Assembly (NCBI GenBank): GCA_002842205.1
Contig: PHCI01000004.1
Location: 1-64,000 of the forward strand
Origin: Betaproteobacteria bacterium HGW-Betaproteobacteria-3
GTDB taxonomy: Bacteria > Pseudomonadota > Gammaproteobacteria > Burkholderiales > Burkholderiaceae_C
Reading direction: 5' to 3'
DNA: 64,000 nucleotides
In this document: positions 19,336 through 28,423 of the stretch, one piece after another
Layout: the number at the start of each line of letters is the position of its first letter
Numbering within the stretch: the first letter of the stretch is position 1
The notes under the pieces: model-generated
Databases searched by the model: none
Told to the model about the DNA's origin: nothing
Seen by the model: the letters and a program-made list of their open reading frames with translations, nothing else
Position numbers and translations under genes: made by a program

Positions 19336-19830
19336 ATGACATTCGTTCAATCACTCTCCACATTCACCGCCATCGCTGCGTTCACGATGGCCTCACCCGC
19401 CTGGGCCGCCACGGACGCCCAGCACGACAGCCACCACCCCACGGCAAACCCCTCCGTCCAGCTCGCGCAGGCGAAGCCCGGAACCGGCATGGGTGGCATG
19501 GGTGGCATGGGTGGCATGGGTGGCATGGGTGGCATGGGCGGTATGCCCGGCATGGCCGGCATGGACGCCCAGATGCAGACCATGCGCGAAATGCACGACA
19601 AGATGCTGGCCGCCAAGACACCCGAGGAACGCAATGCACTGATGACAGAGCAAATGAAAATCATGCAAAACAGCATGGGCATGATGGGCGGCATGGGCCC
19701 CGGGGCGATGAAGGGCAAGCCGGGCGACATGGCCGCGCGCCAGGGCATGATGGAGCAGCGCATGGAAATGATGCAGTCCATGATGCAGATGATGATGGAC
19801 CGCATGCAGTCCATCCCGGCGACCCAATGA
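19336..19830 (+). CDS. Met/His-rich periplasmic protein with a GMGGM repeat
   Basis: The 164-residue protein has a signal peptide (residues 1-24, '[11 protein letters not shown]' site), a short His-containing segment, then six tandem Met-Gly-Gly units. Two Met-rich helices follow ('[12 protein letters not shown]', '[20 protein letters not shown]'). Methionine clusters bind Cu(I) in other periplasmic copper proteins, so copper binding is a fair inference. The start is ATG 19336. Its stop overlaps the start of the DUF302 gene (ATGA), indicating one operon. Confidence 0.75.
   Translation: MTFVQSLSTFTAIAAFTMASPAWAATDAQHDSHHPTANPSVQLAQAKPGTGMGGMGGMGGMGGMGGMGGMPGMAGMDAQMQTMREMHDKMLAAKTPEERNALMTEQMKIMQNSMGMMGGMGPGAMKGKPGDMAARQGMMEQRMEMMQSMMQMMMDRMQSIPATQ
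19489..19542 (+). repeat. tandem 9-bp coding repeat (six units of Met-Gly-Gly)
   Basis: Five identical units of ATGGGTGGC are followed by one variant unit ATGGGCGGT, with no spacers. The near-perfect identity suggests recent slippage, so copy number may vary between strains without a frame change. Confidence 0.9.
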
Positions 19831-20300
19831 GGGCGCAGGCCATGAACCCGACACCCCAGGCGATGCCACCTCAGCCCGCACCGGCTTATGGATTCCAGTG
19901 CGAGATCGACGACAAGGACTTTGCCCAGGCCGTCGCACGCGTCACCGAGGCCCTTAAAACGGAAGGCTTCGGAGTCCTGACCGTGATCGACATCCAGGCC
20001 ACGATGAAGGCCAAGCTCGGCATCGATGGGCGCCCGTATTACATTCTCGGCGCCTGTAACCCGCCACTGGCCCACCGCGCCTTGGTGGCCGAGCCGGAGA
20101 TCGGCCTGTTGCTCCCCTGCAATGTAGTGGTCCGCGAGAAAGACGATGGCCGTCTCGTCGTCGCTTTCATGGACCCGGTGGCCGTCCTGCAGATGACCAC
20201 CCATCCCGAGGTTGCAAGCGTCGCCCATGAGGTGCGGGTGCGGCTCGAACGGGTGAAGTCTGCCCTGGTCAGCGGTGCCCCCACCGATTCGAGAGCCTGA
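19827..20300 (+). CDS. DUF302 family protein
   Basis: The 157-residue protein contains a DUF302 domain ('[25 protein letters not shown]', '[16 protein letters not shown]', '[12 protein letters not shown]'). The fold binds small ligands in other members, but the function is unknown. DUF302 proteins recur in copper and other metal-resistance clusters. The ATG at 19827 overlaps the stop of the Met-rich protein. A second ATG at 19842 is equally possible. A SHOCT protein gene follows 5 bp later. Confidence 0.85.
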   Translation: MRAQAMNPTPQAMPPQPAPAYGFQCEIDDKDFAQAVARVTEALKTEGFGVLTVIDIQATMKAKLGIDGRPYYILGACNPPLAHRALVAEPEIGLLLPCNVVVREKDDGRLVVAFMDPVAVLQMTTHPEVASVAHEVRVRLERVKSALVSGAPTDSRA

Positions 20301-20305
20301 ACGAG

Positions 20306-20551
20306 ATGCACATGTTTTACGACACAGGATATTTCATGGGCGGCATGCACGCCTTGTGGTGGCTCTTTTGGCTGGCATTGATCGGCGTGATCATTGTTTA
20401 CGGCTGGGGCCGCCCCAGCGAACGGCGCCGACAGCCCCGCGAGACGCCCCACGAAGCACTGCGGCGGAGACTGGCCAGCGGGGAGATCACGCCCGATCAA
20501 TACGAAGAGCGCAAGGCGCTGCTCGACCGCGACTCGGGCGGCAAGCCTTGA
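20306..20551 (+). CDS. small membrane protein with SHOCT domain
   Basis: The 81-residue protein has one transmembrane helix (about residues 16-36, 'ALWWLFWLALIGVIIVYGW') followed by a C-terminal SHOCT motif ('EALRRRLASGEITPDQYEERKALL'). SHOCT motifs are short amphipathic units of unknown role, often in membrane or secreted proteins. The gene is 5 bp after the DUF302 gene and in the same operon. Confidence 0.8.
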   Translation: MHMFYDTGYFMGGMHALWWLFWLALIGVIIVYGWGRPSERRRQPRETPHEALRRRLASGEITPDQYEERKALLDRDSGGKP

Positions 20552-20562
20552 GTCATCACGCT

Positions 20563-20646
20563 GTGAAAACTTCACTCACCATGGCGTGGGCCACAGCGAG
20601 CGTGCTGACTTTCGTTGCGGCGACACCCGACGGCAAAACGCCGTAG
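20563..20646 (+). CDS. 27-residue ORF with a signal-like N-terminus
   Basis: A GTG-initiated frame reads M-K-T-S-L-T-M-A-W-A then 'TASVLTFVAATPDGKTP' and stops. This looks like a signal peptide followed by only a few residues. It may be the surviving 5' end of a truncated periplasmic protein gene or a small leader. It lies between the SHOCT gene and the copA promoter. Confidence is low because of its size. Confidence 0.3.
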   Translation: MKTSLTMAWATASVLTFVAATPDGKTP

Positions 20647-20672
20647 CCTCGGTATCGCGCCGCCCACGGCCT

Positions 20673-20704
20673 CTTGACATTCCCATCATGTCAAGGTTTA
20701 TGCT
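20673..20704 (+). promoter_or_regulatory. MerR/CueR-type promoter of the copper ATPase gene
   Basis: The dyad CTTGACAT-N7-ATGTCAAG (20673-20695) lies between a consensus -35 TTGACA (20674-20679) and a -10 TATGCT (20699-20704). The spacer is 19 bp. The long spacer with a dyad inside is the hallmark of promoters activated by MerR-family regulators, and this dyad resembles CueR sites. It is 56 bp upstream of the ATPase start. No MerR-family gene is present in the window. Confidence 0.85.
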
Positions 20705-20760
20705 GAATTCATCGACAGGTACTGCCAGCACCGGCCGGTGATCAAAAAGGACGATCCAAA

Positions 20761-23097
20761 ATGAACACAACGCAGCTCAGCCCGCCCATGACGCCCGCGC
20801 TTGAAGCCCTCAAGGATCCCGTGTGCGGCATGACCGTGACGGAGCAATCCGAGCATCACGCCGAGCACGAAGGTCGCCCCTATTACTTCTGCAGTGCAAA
20901 GTGCCAGGCCAGGTTTGTTGCCGAGCCCGCGCGCTATGCCAACCCGACGCGATCGCCAACGCCTGCTGACGTCCAGCCTCAGGCCGCCGACACCGTCTAC
21001 ACCTGCCCGATGCACCCGGAGATCCGGCAGGACCATCCCGGCGCCTGCCCCAAGTGCGGCATGGCACTGGAGCCGGAACAGCCCACGCTCGACGACGGCG
21101 AAAACCCGGAACTCGCCGATTTCAAGCGTCGCTTCTGGTGGACCTTGCCGCTGACCGCGGTGGTGACGTTCCTGGCCATGGCCGGTCACCGGTTGCAGTG
21201 GTTTGAGGCCGGCACACAAAGCTGGATTGAGCTTGTTCTCACGCTGCCGGTCGCCCTGTGGGCCGGCTGGCCGTTTTTTGTGCGCGGCGCGCAGTCGATC
21301 GTCAACCGCAGCCCGAACATGTGGACGTTGATCGGCCTGGGCACTTCGGCGGCTTTCCTCTACAGCGTTGTGGCCACGGTCGCACCCGGGGTGTTTCCGG
21401 CGTCGTTCGTCTCGATGGGCCGGGTTGGTGTGTATTTCGAAGCCGCCGCGGTGATCATCTCGCTGACGTTGTTCGGGCAAATCCTGGAATTGAAGGCGCG
21501 TTCGCAAACCTCGGCCGCCATCAAGTCGCTGCTTGGCCTGGCGCCGAAAACCGCGCGCCGCATCGCCGCCGATGGCACCGAGGAAGACGTGCCACTGACC
21601 CATGTGCACGTGGGCGACCTGTTGCGCGTTCGTCCGGGCGAGAAAGTGCCGGTGGACGGTGTGGTCGTCGAGGGCAGCAGTTCGCTCGACGAGTCGATGC
21701 TGACCGGCGAACCCCTGCCCGTGAGCAAACGCGCGGGCGACAAGCTGATCGGCGCCACCATGAACACCAGCGGCGCGCTGGTCATGCGATCAGAGCATGT
21801 CGGTTCGGCCACCGTGTTGGCGCAAATCGTGCAGATGGTCGCGCAGGCCCAGCGCTCCAGGGCGCCGATGCAGCGCATGGCCGATCTCGTGGCCGGGTAT
21901 TTCGTGGTGAGCGTGGTCAGTGTCGCGTTGCTCACGTTTTTCGCGTGGGGCCTGTTCGGGCCACAACCCAGCTGGGTTTACGGATTGATCAACGCGGTGG
22001 CCGTGCTGATCATCGCCTGCCCCTGCGCGCTCGGCCTGGCCACGCCGATGTCCATCATGGTCGCCACCGGCAAAGGGGCCACGAATGGCGTGCTGTTCCG
22101 CGATGCGGCGGCCATCGAGAACCTGCGCAAGATCGATACGCTGATCGTCGACAAGACCGGCACCCTCACCGAAGGACGCCCGACCTTTGAGCAGGCGGTG
22201 GCTGCCACAGGCTTCAGCGACGTGGAGGTGTTGCGCCTGGCCGCCAGCCTGGACCAGGGCAGCGAACACCCCCTTGCCGCGGCCATCGTCGCCGCCGCCC
22301 GCGCGCAGGATCTGCCCCTGTCCAAGCCCGAGGCGTTCGACTCGGAATCCGGGATCGGTGTGCGCGGCACCGTGGACGGCAAGTCGCTCGCCCTGGGCAA
22401 CACGGCCCTGATGGAGCAGCTTGGCGTGGACGTGGCGGCACTCGGCGCCAAAGCCGAGGCGCTGCGCGGCGAAGGCGCCAGTGTGATGCATCTCGCGGTC
22501 GACGGCCAGCTGGCCGGCCTGCTGGCGGTGTCGGACCCGATCAAGGCCACCACGCCCGATGCATTGGCTGCGTTGCGCAAGGCGGGTTTGCGCATCGTGA
22601 TGGCCACCGGCGATGGCATCACCACGGCACGTGCCGTGGGCAAGCGCCTGGGTATCGATGAAGTGCACGGCGAGGTCAAGCCCGCCGACAAACTCAAACT
22701 GGTGGAACAGTTGCAGGCCGAGGGGCGGATCGTCGCCATGGCAGGCGATGGCATCAACGACGCGCCGGCGCTGGCGCGAGCCAACGTCGGCATTGCCATG
22801 GGCACGGGCACCGATGTGGCCATGAACAGCGCCCAGCTCACGCTGGTCAAGGGCGACCTGCGCGGCATTGCGGTGGCGCGGGCACTCTCCGTGGCCACCG
22901 TGGCCAACATGAAGCAGAACCTCGGTTTCGCCTTCGTCTACAACTCGCTCGGCGTGCCGTTGGCGGCCGGGGTGCTGTTCCCGTTCACCGGCTGGCTGTT
23001 GTCCCCCATGATCGCGGCGCTGGCGATGAGCCTGAGTTCGGTTTCGGTGATCACCAACGCCCTGCGGCTGCGCCAGGCAAAGTTGCTGAACGACTGA
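20761..23097 (+). CDS. copA: copper-translocating P-type ATPase with YHS and metal-binding N-terminal domains
   Basis: The 778-residue P1B-type ATPase exports Cu(I) by inference from the Cys420-Pro421-Cys422 membrane motif and the promoter type. The N-terminus lacks a classical HMA (GMTCxxC) domain. It has a YHS domain (Cys22, Cys44, Cys48) and a short heavy-metal-binding segment with Cys82, His85, Cys96 and Cys99. The phosphorylation site DKTGT begins at Asp464 and the hinge motif GDGIND at about 662-667. Eight membrane helices are expected. Transport of another soft metal cannot be excluded. It converges with coaD across 10 bp. Confidence 0.93.
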   Translation: MNTTQLSPPMTPALEALKDPVCGMTVTEQSEHHAEHEGRPYYFCSAKCQARFVAEPARYANPTRSPTPADVQPQAADTVYTCPMHPEIRQDHPGACPKCGMALEPEQPTLDDGENPELADFKRRFWWTLPLTAVVTFLAMAGHRLQWFEAGTQSWIELVLTLPVALWAGWPFFVRGAQSIVNRSPNMWTLIGLGTSAAFLYSVVATVAPGVFPASFVSMGRVGVYFEAAAVIISLTLFGQILELKARSQTSAAIKSLLGLAPKTARRIAADGTEEDVPLTHVHVGDLLRVRPGEKVPVDGVVVEGSSSLDESMLTGEPLPVSKRAGDKLIGATMNTSGALVMRSEHVGSATVLAQIVQMVAQAQRSRAPMQRMADLVAGYFVVSVVSVALLTFFAWGLFGPQPSWVYGLINAVAVLIIACPCALGLATPMSIMVATGKGATNGVLFRDAAAIENLRKIDTLIVDKTGTLTEGRPTFEQAVAATGFSDVEVLRLAASLDQGSEHPLAAAIVAAARAQDLPLSKPEAFDSESGIGVRGTVDGKSLALGNTALMEQLGVDVAALGAKAEALRGEGASVMHLAVDGQLAGLLAVSDPIKATTPDALAALRKAGLRIVMATGDGITTARAVGKRLGIDEVHGEVKPADKLKLVEQLQAEGRIVAMAGDGINDAPALARANVGIAMGTGTDVAMNSAQLTLVKGDLRGIAVARALSVATVANMKQNLGFAFVYNSLGVPLAAGVLFPFTGWLLSPMIAALAMSLSSVSVITNALRLRQAKLLND

Positions 23098-23107
23098 CGG
23101 GCGGCCG

Positions 23108-23605
23108 CTAAGCCCGCCCCAGACGGCGCACCTTGTCCATCAGCCCCTGATGCACCGAGGGCGAGACGAACTTGTCCACCTCGCCGCCGAGCGTGGCGAT
23201 CTCGCGCACCAGGGTGCTGCTGATGGACTGGTATTTGGCGTTGGGTGTGAGAAACACGGTTTCCACATCGGGCATGAGGCTGCGGTTCATGCCGGCAAGC
23301 TGCACCTCGTAGTCAAAGTCGGTCACGCCACGCAAACCCCGCACCACCGCCTTGCCACCGCTCGCCACCACAAAATCGCGCAGCAACCCCGAAAAACTCT
23401 CAACCGTGACCTGCGGATAGGGTTTGACCGCCTCGCGCACCATCGCCATGCGCTCGTCCAGGGTGAACATGGTTTTCTTGTGATGCGCCGCGGCCACGGC
23501 CACGATCACGTGGTCAAACAACCGCGCGGCGCGCTGCAGCATGTCTTCATGACCCAGGGTGATCGGGTCAAAGGTGCCGGGGTACACGGCGATCGCACGG
23601 GTCAT
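23108..23605 (-). CDS. coaD: phosphopantetheine adenylyltransferase
   Basis: The 165-residue enzyme makes dephospho-CoA from phosphopantetheine and ATP. It has the nucleotidyltransferase motif T-L-G-H (16-19, the T/HxGH site), 'VVRGLRGVTDFDYE' and 'SISSTLVREI'. The start MTRAIAVYPGTFDP is standard; an in-frame upstream extension overlaps rsmD territory and is ignored. It lies 61 bp downstream of rsmD on the same strand. Confidence 0.97.
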   Translation of the reverse strand: MTRAIAVYPGTFDPITLGHEDMLQRAARLFDHVIVAVAAAHHKKTMFTLDERMAMVREAVKPYPQVTVESFSGLLRDFVVASGGKAVVRGLRGVTDFDYEVQLAGMNRSLMPDVETVFLTPNAKYQSISSTLVREIATLGGEVDKFVSPSVHQGLMDKVRRLGRA

Positions 23606-23666
23606 GGGCAGTCTTCCTCGAAGGTCGGGCGGGAGGCCTCTGGCTTGGGCCTGAATGACGGCCGCA

Positions 23667-24242
23667 TTATGCAGCGCGCCGCAGCAAGTGGGCGTGGACG
23701 GCGCCGGCCTTGAGCTGGCGGTGCACCACCAGCCCAAACGGCTGCAGCGTGGCGTCGGTCCAGGCCACAGGCGCCTCCAGGTACACCCAGCCGTCGGGCG
23801 CCACGGCGGTTGCGGCCGCCGACAGTGCCGACTCGTACAAGCCCGAATCAAACGGTGGGTCGAGCAGCACCAGGTGCATGCCACCAGGCGCCAGGCGCCG
23901 CAGCGCCATCACGCCGTCGCCACGCTGGATCTGGATCGCATGGGCATCCAGCCGCGTCTTGGTCTTCTGCAATTGCGCCAGCAGGCCCGCATCCTGCTCG
24001 ACCAGCAGCACCTGCGCGGCCCCGCGCGAGGCGGCTTCGAACCCCAGCGCACCCGTGCCCGCAAAAGCGTCCACGCAGTGCCAGCCGCTCAGGTCATGGC
24101 CCAGCCAGTTGAACAGCGTTTCGCGCACGCGGTCGGGTGTGGGTCGCAGGCCGGGCTTGTCGGCCACGGGCAGTTTGGTTCGCTTCCAGAGCCCGCCGAT
24201 GATGCGGACTTCGCGCGGCGGAACAGAGTGATGGGAGGGCAT
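23667..24242 (-). CDS. rsmD: 16S rRNA (guanine(966)-N(2))-methyltransferase RsmD
   Basis: The 191-residue protein has the RsmD N-terminus 'RIIGGLWKRTKLPV', 'LRPTPDRVRETLFNWL', the SAM-binding 'DAFAGTGALGFEAASRGA' and the catalytic NPPY-type motif as 'DPPF'. It methylates G966 of 16S rRNA. The rsmD-coaD pair is common in bacteria. Confidence 0.96.
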   Translation of the reverse strand: MPSHHSVPPREVRIIGGLWKRTKLPVADKPGLRPTPDRVRETLFNWLGHDLSGWHCVDAFAGTGALGFEAASRGAAQVLLVEQDAGLLAQLQKTKTRLDAHAIQIQRGDGVMALRRLAPGGMHLVLLDPPFDSGLYESALSAAATAVAPDGWVYLEAPVAWTDATLQPFGLVVHRQLKAGAVHAHLLRRAA

Positions 24243-24286
24243 CGGTGATCCAGATTGAAGACCGCATCAGGGATGCGAACCCGGCC

Positions 24287-24643
24287 TCATGCCAAAAACA
24301 CCAGCGCCAGACCCAGCGCAGCCGGCAGGGCCTGCACATAGAGAATCTTGCGGCTGGCCGTGGCGGCACCGTACAGGCCGGCCACCAGCACGCAGCCCAG
24401 GAAAAAGGCTTTCACGGGGGTGCCCGCGGCGCCCAGCGTCAGCCCCCATACCAGCCCGGCCGCCAGAAAGCCGTTGTACAGCCCTTGGTTGGCCGCCAGC
24501 ACCTTGGACGCCTGGGCGGCCTCCAGCGTTTGCCCGAAAGCGCGCAAACCGGCAGGCTTGTCCCACAGGAACATCTCTAGCACAAGAAAGTACACGTGCA
24601 GCAAGGCGATCACGCCGACAACCACATTCGCAGCAATGACCAT
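24287..24643 (-). CDS. DUF1304 family membrane protein
   Basis: The 118-residue protein is mostly hydrophobic, with four predicted membrane helices. Family features such as 'HVYFLVLEMFLW', 'NQGLYNGFLAAGL' and 'GLYGAAT' are present. The function is unknown. The start at 24643 is supported by AGGAGA six to eleven bases upstream; the open frame continues upstream without family character. It precedes rsmD on the same strand. Confidence 0.88.
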   Translation of the reverse strand: MVIAANVVVGVIALLHVYFLVLEMFLWDKPAGLRAFGQTLEAAQASKVLAANQGLYNGFLAAGLVWGLTLGAAGTPVKAFFLGCVLVAGLYGAATASRKILYVQALPAALGLALVFLA

Positions 24644-24843
24644 GAAAAATCTCCTGTCCAAAGGAGGTGGAGTGTGCCACGATGCCCGAACGCCCGATGC
24701 GGGGCGGCCCACCCGTCTCCCAGAACCCCTTCCGGTCAATAGCGGCCCCGCGCGGTGGCAAGCGAGGGTTACACGGCCCTTGTCGGCTCAGCGCCTGAGC
24801 CCGCTGTCGGCATCCACGAGGTCCGGCTTTTCTTGAAAAGGAA

Positions 24844-26985
24844 ATGCACATGAACTTGACAACGGCATTCGGCAAATATGCCCTCCCGGTGTTTGGAAAG
24901 GCACTCCCCACCATGGGCGAGACCGAGCGTGCCGCGCTGCAGGCAGGTACCGTCGGGTTTGAAGGCGCCTTGTTCGCGGGGCGCCCCGATTTCGGACGCC
25001 TGTTGTCGATGGCACCCAATCGCCTGACCGAGCGGGAACAGTCCTTCATTGCGCATGAAGTGCGACAACTCAACGCGATGCTGGACGACTTCGCCATCGA
25101 CGAGGCCCATGATCTGCCGCCTGAAGTCTGGCAGTACCTGCGCGAACACAAATTCTTCGGCATGATCATTCCGGAGCAGCATGGCGGACTTGGTTTCAGC
25201 CACTACGCCCATGCAATGGTGGTGACGCGCATCGCCACCGTCAATATTGCGGCGGCGGTCACCGTGATGGTGCCCAACTCGCTGGGCCCCGCTGAACTGC
25301 TATTGCATTACGGGACCGATGCGCAAAAAGACCAATACCTCGCGAAGCTCGCCGATGGACGTGAGTTGCCCTGTTTTGGATTGACTTCACCCTACGCCGG
25401 GTCCGACGCTGCGTCCATCCCGGATGTGGGCATCTTGACCGAACGCGATATCGACGGTCGCATGGTGCGCGGCTTCAATGTCACCTTCAACAAGCGGTAC
25501 ATCACGCTTGCGCCTGTCGCCACCGTGGTGGGCCTGGCGTTTCAGGCCGTTGACCCGGGTCGGCCGGAAGGCTCACAGAGTCTGGGCATCACCTGCGCGC
25601 TCATCCCGGTGCCCACCGCGGGCATGGACATCGGACGGCGCCACCTGCCCATGAACTCGGCGTTCATGAACGGCCCCATCCGCGGCGACAACGTCTTTGT
25701 GCCGATGGACTGGGTCATCGGCGGTGAGGCGAACGTGGGGCAGGGGTGGCGCATGCTCATGGAAACCCTGGCCGCAGGCCGGGCGATTTCGCTGCCTGCG
25801 CTGGGCGCCGCGATGCAGCAGACGGCGCTGTTCGTCATGAACGGCTATGGCCAGATCCGGGAGCAGTTTGGCCTGCCCATCGGAAAATTCCACGCCATCT
25901 CGGCCCTGCTGGCGCGCACAGCGGTTGACCTTTATGCCACCGACGCCGCGCGTCGTTACACCGCTGCAGCGCTTGACGCGGGCGAGCGCCCGAGCGTGGC
26001 CAGCGCCATCCTGAAAGTACATCTCACAGAAGCGGGGCGTCGTGCGGTCACCGATGGCATGGACATGCTCGGTGGCAAGGCCATCATCCGGGGACCGAGC
26101 AACCTGTTGGGTGTGGCGTATCGTCATGCGCCGATTGCGATCACGGTGGAAGGAGCGAACATCCTGACGCGCGCGCTCATTATTTTTGGCCAGGGCGCCG
26201 TTCGCTGCCATCCCCATGTACTCGACGAGATGGCGGCCGTCCAGGCGCAAGATCCTCAGGCGCTCGGTCTCGCATTGCGCGCGCACGCTGGCCATGTCCT
26301 GCGCAACCTCTGGGCGAGTCTGGTCGGCGCGCCGCTGCGAGGAAAGCCCCCCGCGGGCCTCGAAAAAGAAGCGCAACTGATCGCCAACATGTCAGCCAAA
26401 TACGCGCTGACGGCCGATCTGGCGATGGGGTTGCTGGGTGGAAAGCTCAAGCGCATGGAGCTTCTGTCAGAACGCCTTGGCGACGTTTTGTCGGCCCTTT
26501 ACCAGGCGTCCGCCAGCGTCTGGCGCTATCACGTGGAGGCCGACGAACAGATGTTGCCGTTGGCGCGTGCGGCAATTCGCGTCCAGCTCGCCCAGGGCGC
26601 CCGGACACTTCGCGGCATTTATGCCAACCTTCCCTCGGCAGCACTGCGTTGGAGTGCCCCGGCATTGCTGCGTGGCACCCGGCGACTGGCCCCGCTGCGC
26701 GACCACCACCTGGTCGAAATCGCAGACGATTTACGCAACCGAACCCGGCAACTCACGAATCTTTGCCCCGACGTTGGAACGCCGAAATCAGGCGGCCTCT
26801 GCGACTTGATGGAAGCACTTCGCCTGGCCGAAGCCGTTCGCGACGAGTTGCCGATGCTGAACCAGTCCCTCCGCCGGACCCATTCCCTCGAAGAGGCCGC
26901 GCAGCAAGCCCGTGACCCATCCGCTGCACTGGCGTACCTTCGCGCCGCTGACCGCGTCATTCAGGTTGACGATTTCCCGCGTTGA
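24844..26985 (+). CDS. fadE: acyl-CoA dehydrogenase, FadE-like with C-terminal DUF1974
   Basis: The 713-residue protein has an acyl-CoA dehydrogenase core ('GMIIPEQHGGLGFS', 'CFGLTSPYAGSDA') with the predicted catalytic base Glu436 in 'TVEGANILTRALIIFGQG'. A DUF1974 C-terminal domain follows, as in E. coli FadE, which catalyses the first step of fatty-acid beta-oxidation. E. coli FadE is about 814 residues. This protein lacks its N-terminal membrane segments. Two starts (24844 and 24850) are possible. It converges with an M16-like gene across 14 bp. Confidence 0.9.
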   Translation: MHMNLTTAFGKYALPVFGKALPTMGETERAALQAGTVGFEGALFAGRPDFGRLLSMAPNRLTEREQSFIAHEVRQLNAMLDDFAIDEAHDLPPEVWQYLREHKFFGMIIPEQHGGLGFSHYAHAMVVTRIATVNIAAAVTVMVPNSLGPAELLLHYGTDAQKDQYLAKLADGRELPCFGLTSPYAGSDAASIPDVGILTERDIDGRMVRGFNVTFNKRYITLAPVATVVGLAFQAVDPGRPEGSQSLGITCALIPVPTAGMDIGRRHLPMNSAFMNGPIRGDNVFVPMDWVIGGEANVGQGWRMLMETLAAGRAISLPALGAAMQQTALFVMNGYGQIREQFGLPIGKFHAISALLARTAVDLYATDAARRYTAAALDAGERPSVASAILKVHLTEAGRRAVTDGMDMLGGKAIIRGPSNLLGVAYRHAPIAITVEGANILTRALIIFGQGAVRCHPHVLDEMAAVQAQDPQALGLALRAHAGHVLRNLWASLVGAPLRGKPPAGLEKEAQLIANMSAKYALTADLAMGLLGGKLKRMELLSERLGDVLSALYQASASVWRYHVEADEQMLPLARAAIRVQLAQGARTLRGIYANLPSAALRWSAPALLRGTRRLAPLRDHHLVEIADDLRNRTRQLTNLCPDVGTPKSGGLCDLMEALRLAEAVRDELPMLNQSLRRTHSLEEAAQQARDPSAALAYLRAADRVIQVDDFPR

Positions 26986-26999
26986 GCCCCCGGGGCGGC

Positions 27000-28388
27000 T
27001 CACTCTCCTCCCACCACCACCGTCACCATCTTGCCGGGCTGCAGCTTGCGTGAAAACGCGGCCCGGATGTCGGCCACGGTGACTTTTTCGACCTGCTGCG
27101 TCCAGGTGTCCAGGTAGTCGATGGGCAGGTGGTTCCAGGCCATGTTGGAGATGTTGCCCAGCAGCTTCTGGTTGGTGTCGATGCGCAGTGCAAAGCTGCC
27201 CGAAAAATAGTCCTTGGCCGCCTTCAGTTCGGCGGGCGTCGGGCCTTCGGACACAAACTTTTGCAGCACGTCGCGGGCCACCTGGACTGCCTGCGTGGCT
27301 TGGTCGGGCCGGGTCTGCAGGCCCACGGCGAAGGCCCCGGCGTGCAGACCCGGCGCAAAGTAGCTGTAGACGCTGTAGCTCAGCCCCCGCTTTTCACGAA
27401 CCTCGGCGGTCAGGCGCGACACGAACCCGCCCCCACCCAGGATGTAGTTGCCCACGGTCAGTGCAAAGTAGTCCGGGTCGTCGCGCTTGTAGCCGGGTTG
27501 ACCGATCAGCACATGCGCCTGGGCCGAATTGAAGGGCAGGCGCAGCTCCTGCGGTGCCGCCAGGGGCGCGACCTCGGGCACGGTCGGCAGTGGCGCGCAC
27601 GCGGCAGGCGTGGGCGCCGACGTACTGGCAGCCGCCGCGGGTGAGGTCGCCCCCGTGGGAAGCCGCGACAGCAATTGCGCGGCCATCGCATCGGCCTGCG
27701 CCCGCGTGACGGCACCCACGATGCTCACCACCGCCCGGCAAGGCGCGATCAGGCGCGCGTACAGGGTGCGCATGTCATCGGTGCCGATGCGCATCAATGA
27801 GGCCTCGGTGGTTTCCCGGCCATAGGGATGATCGCCGAACACCGCCTTGTCAAACGCACGCTGCGCCTGCGTGGCAGGGCGGGTATTTGCCTCCTTCAGC
27901 GCGGCCTTGACACGCTCGCGGTCACGCAGCCACTCGGCTTGCGCAAAGGCGGGCGCACCGATCTGCTGCGCCGCCAGCGCCACCGCCCTGCCCAGCAGAT
28001 CGGGATAGGTCAGCGAGCGCAGGGTAAAGCTCATGCGGTCGGTGCCCGCACTGGCGCCAAACGACGCCCCGAGATCGGCCCACGCCTCGCTCAGGGCGTT
28101 CTCGTCCCGTGCGGGCGCCCCGGGAACGGCCAGCACACCGTTGGAGATCTGTCCCGCCGTCATGGCGGCCAACCCGACCTGCCCGGCAGGGTCGCGCCGC
28201 CCCCCGGCGTCAAAGTCGATTTGCACGTCCACCATGGGAATGGCCGGACTTTCCACCAGCGACACCCGCGCGCCGCTGGCCTGCGTCCACTGCTGAACCG
28301 GAATGCCTGCCCACGCAAAATTTGATAGAAATATGACCGTAGCCCCCGCCAGATGGCGATAGTTAGCTATGTATTTGGTACTTTTCAT
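27000..28388 (-). CDS. M16-family peptidase-like protein, inactive partner type
   Basis: The 462-residue protein has a signal peptide ending near 'SNFAWA' and two M16 domains. It lacks the HxxEH zinc motif at the expected place ('DFDAGGRRDPAGQVG'), so it is likely the noncatalytic subunit paired with the product of 28424-29860, as in mitochondrial processing peptidase. A Thr/Ala/Pro-rich linker lies near 'GATSPAAAASTSAPTPAAC'. The start at 28388 is chosen for the signal peptide; the open frame runs further upstream across the partner gene. The signal peptide is encoded by a copy of the dispersed repeat (28317-28380). Confidence 0.88.
   Translation of the reverse strand: MKSTKYIANYRHLAGATVIFLSNFAWAGIPVQQWTQASGARVSLVESPAIPMVDVQIDFDAGGRRDPAGQVGLAAMTAGQISNGVLAVPGAPARDENALSEAWADLGASFGASAGTDRMSFTLRSLTYPDLLGRAVALAAQQIGAPAFAQAEWLRDRERVKAALKEANTRPATQAQRAFDKAVFGDHPYGRETTEASLMRIGTDDMRTLYARLIAPCRAVVSIVGAVTRAQADAMAAQLLSRLPTGATSPAAAASTSAPTPAACAPLPTVPEVAPLAAPQELRLPFNSAQAHVLIGQPGYKRDDPDYFALTVGNYILGGGGFVSRLTAEVREKRGLSYSVYSYFAPGLHAGAFAVGLQTRPDQATQAVQVARDVLQKFVSEGPTPAELKAAKDYFSGSFALRIDTNQKLLGNISNMAWNHLPIDYLDTWTQQVEKVTVADIRAAFSRKLQPGKMVTVVVGGE
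28317..28380 (-). repeat. dispersed 60-bp repeat, copy E, in a signal-peptide coding region
   Basis: On the minus strand this reads ATAGCTAACTAT, CATCTGGCGGGGGCTA, then GGTCATATTTCTATCAAATTT. It is in sense orientation to the M16-like gene and encodes I-A-N-Y-R-H-L-A-G-A-T-V-I-F (residues 8-21), the core of the signal peptide. Confidence 0.85.
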
Positions 28389-28423
28389 GGCTGCTTCCGT
28401 GGTGCGCAAAGTAGGGCCCGGCG

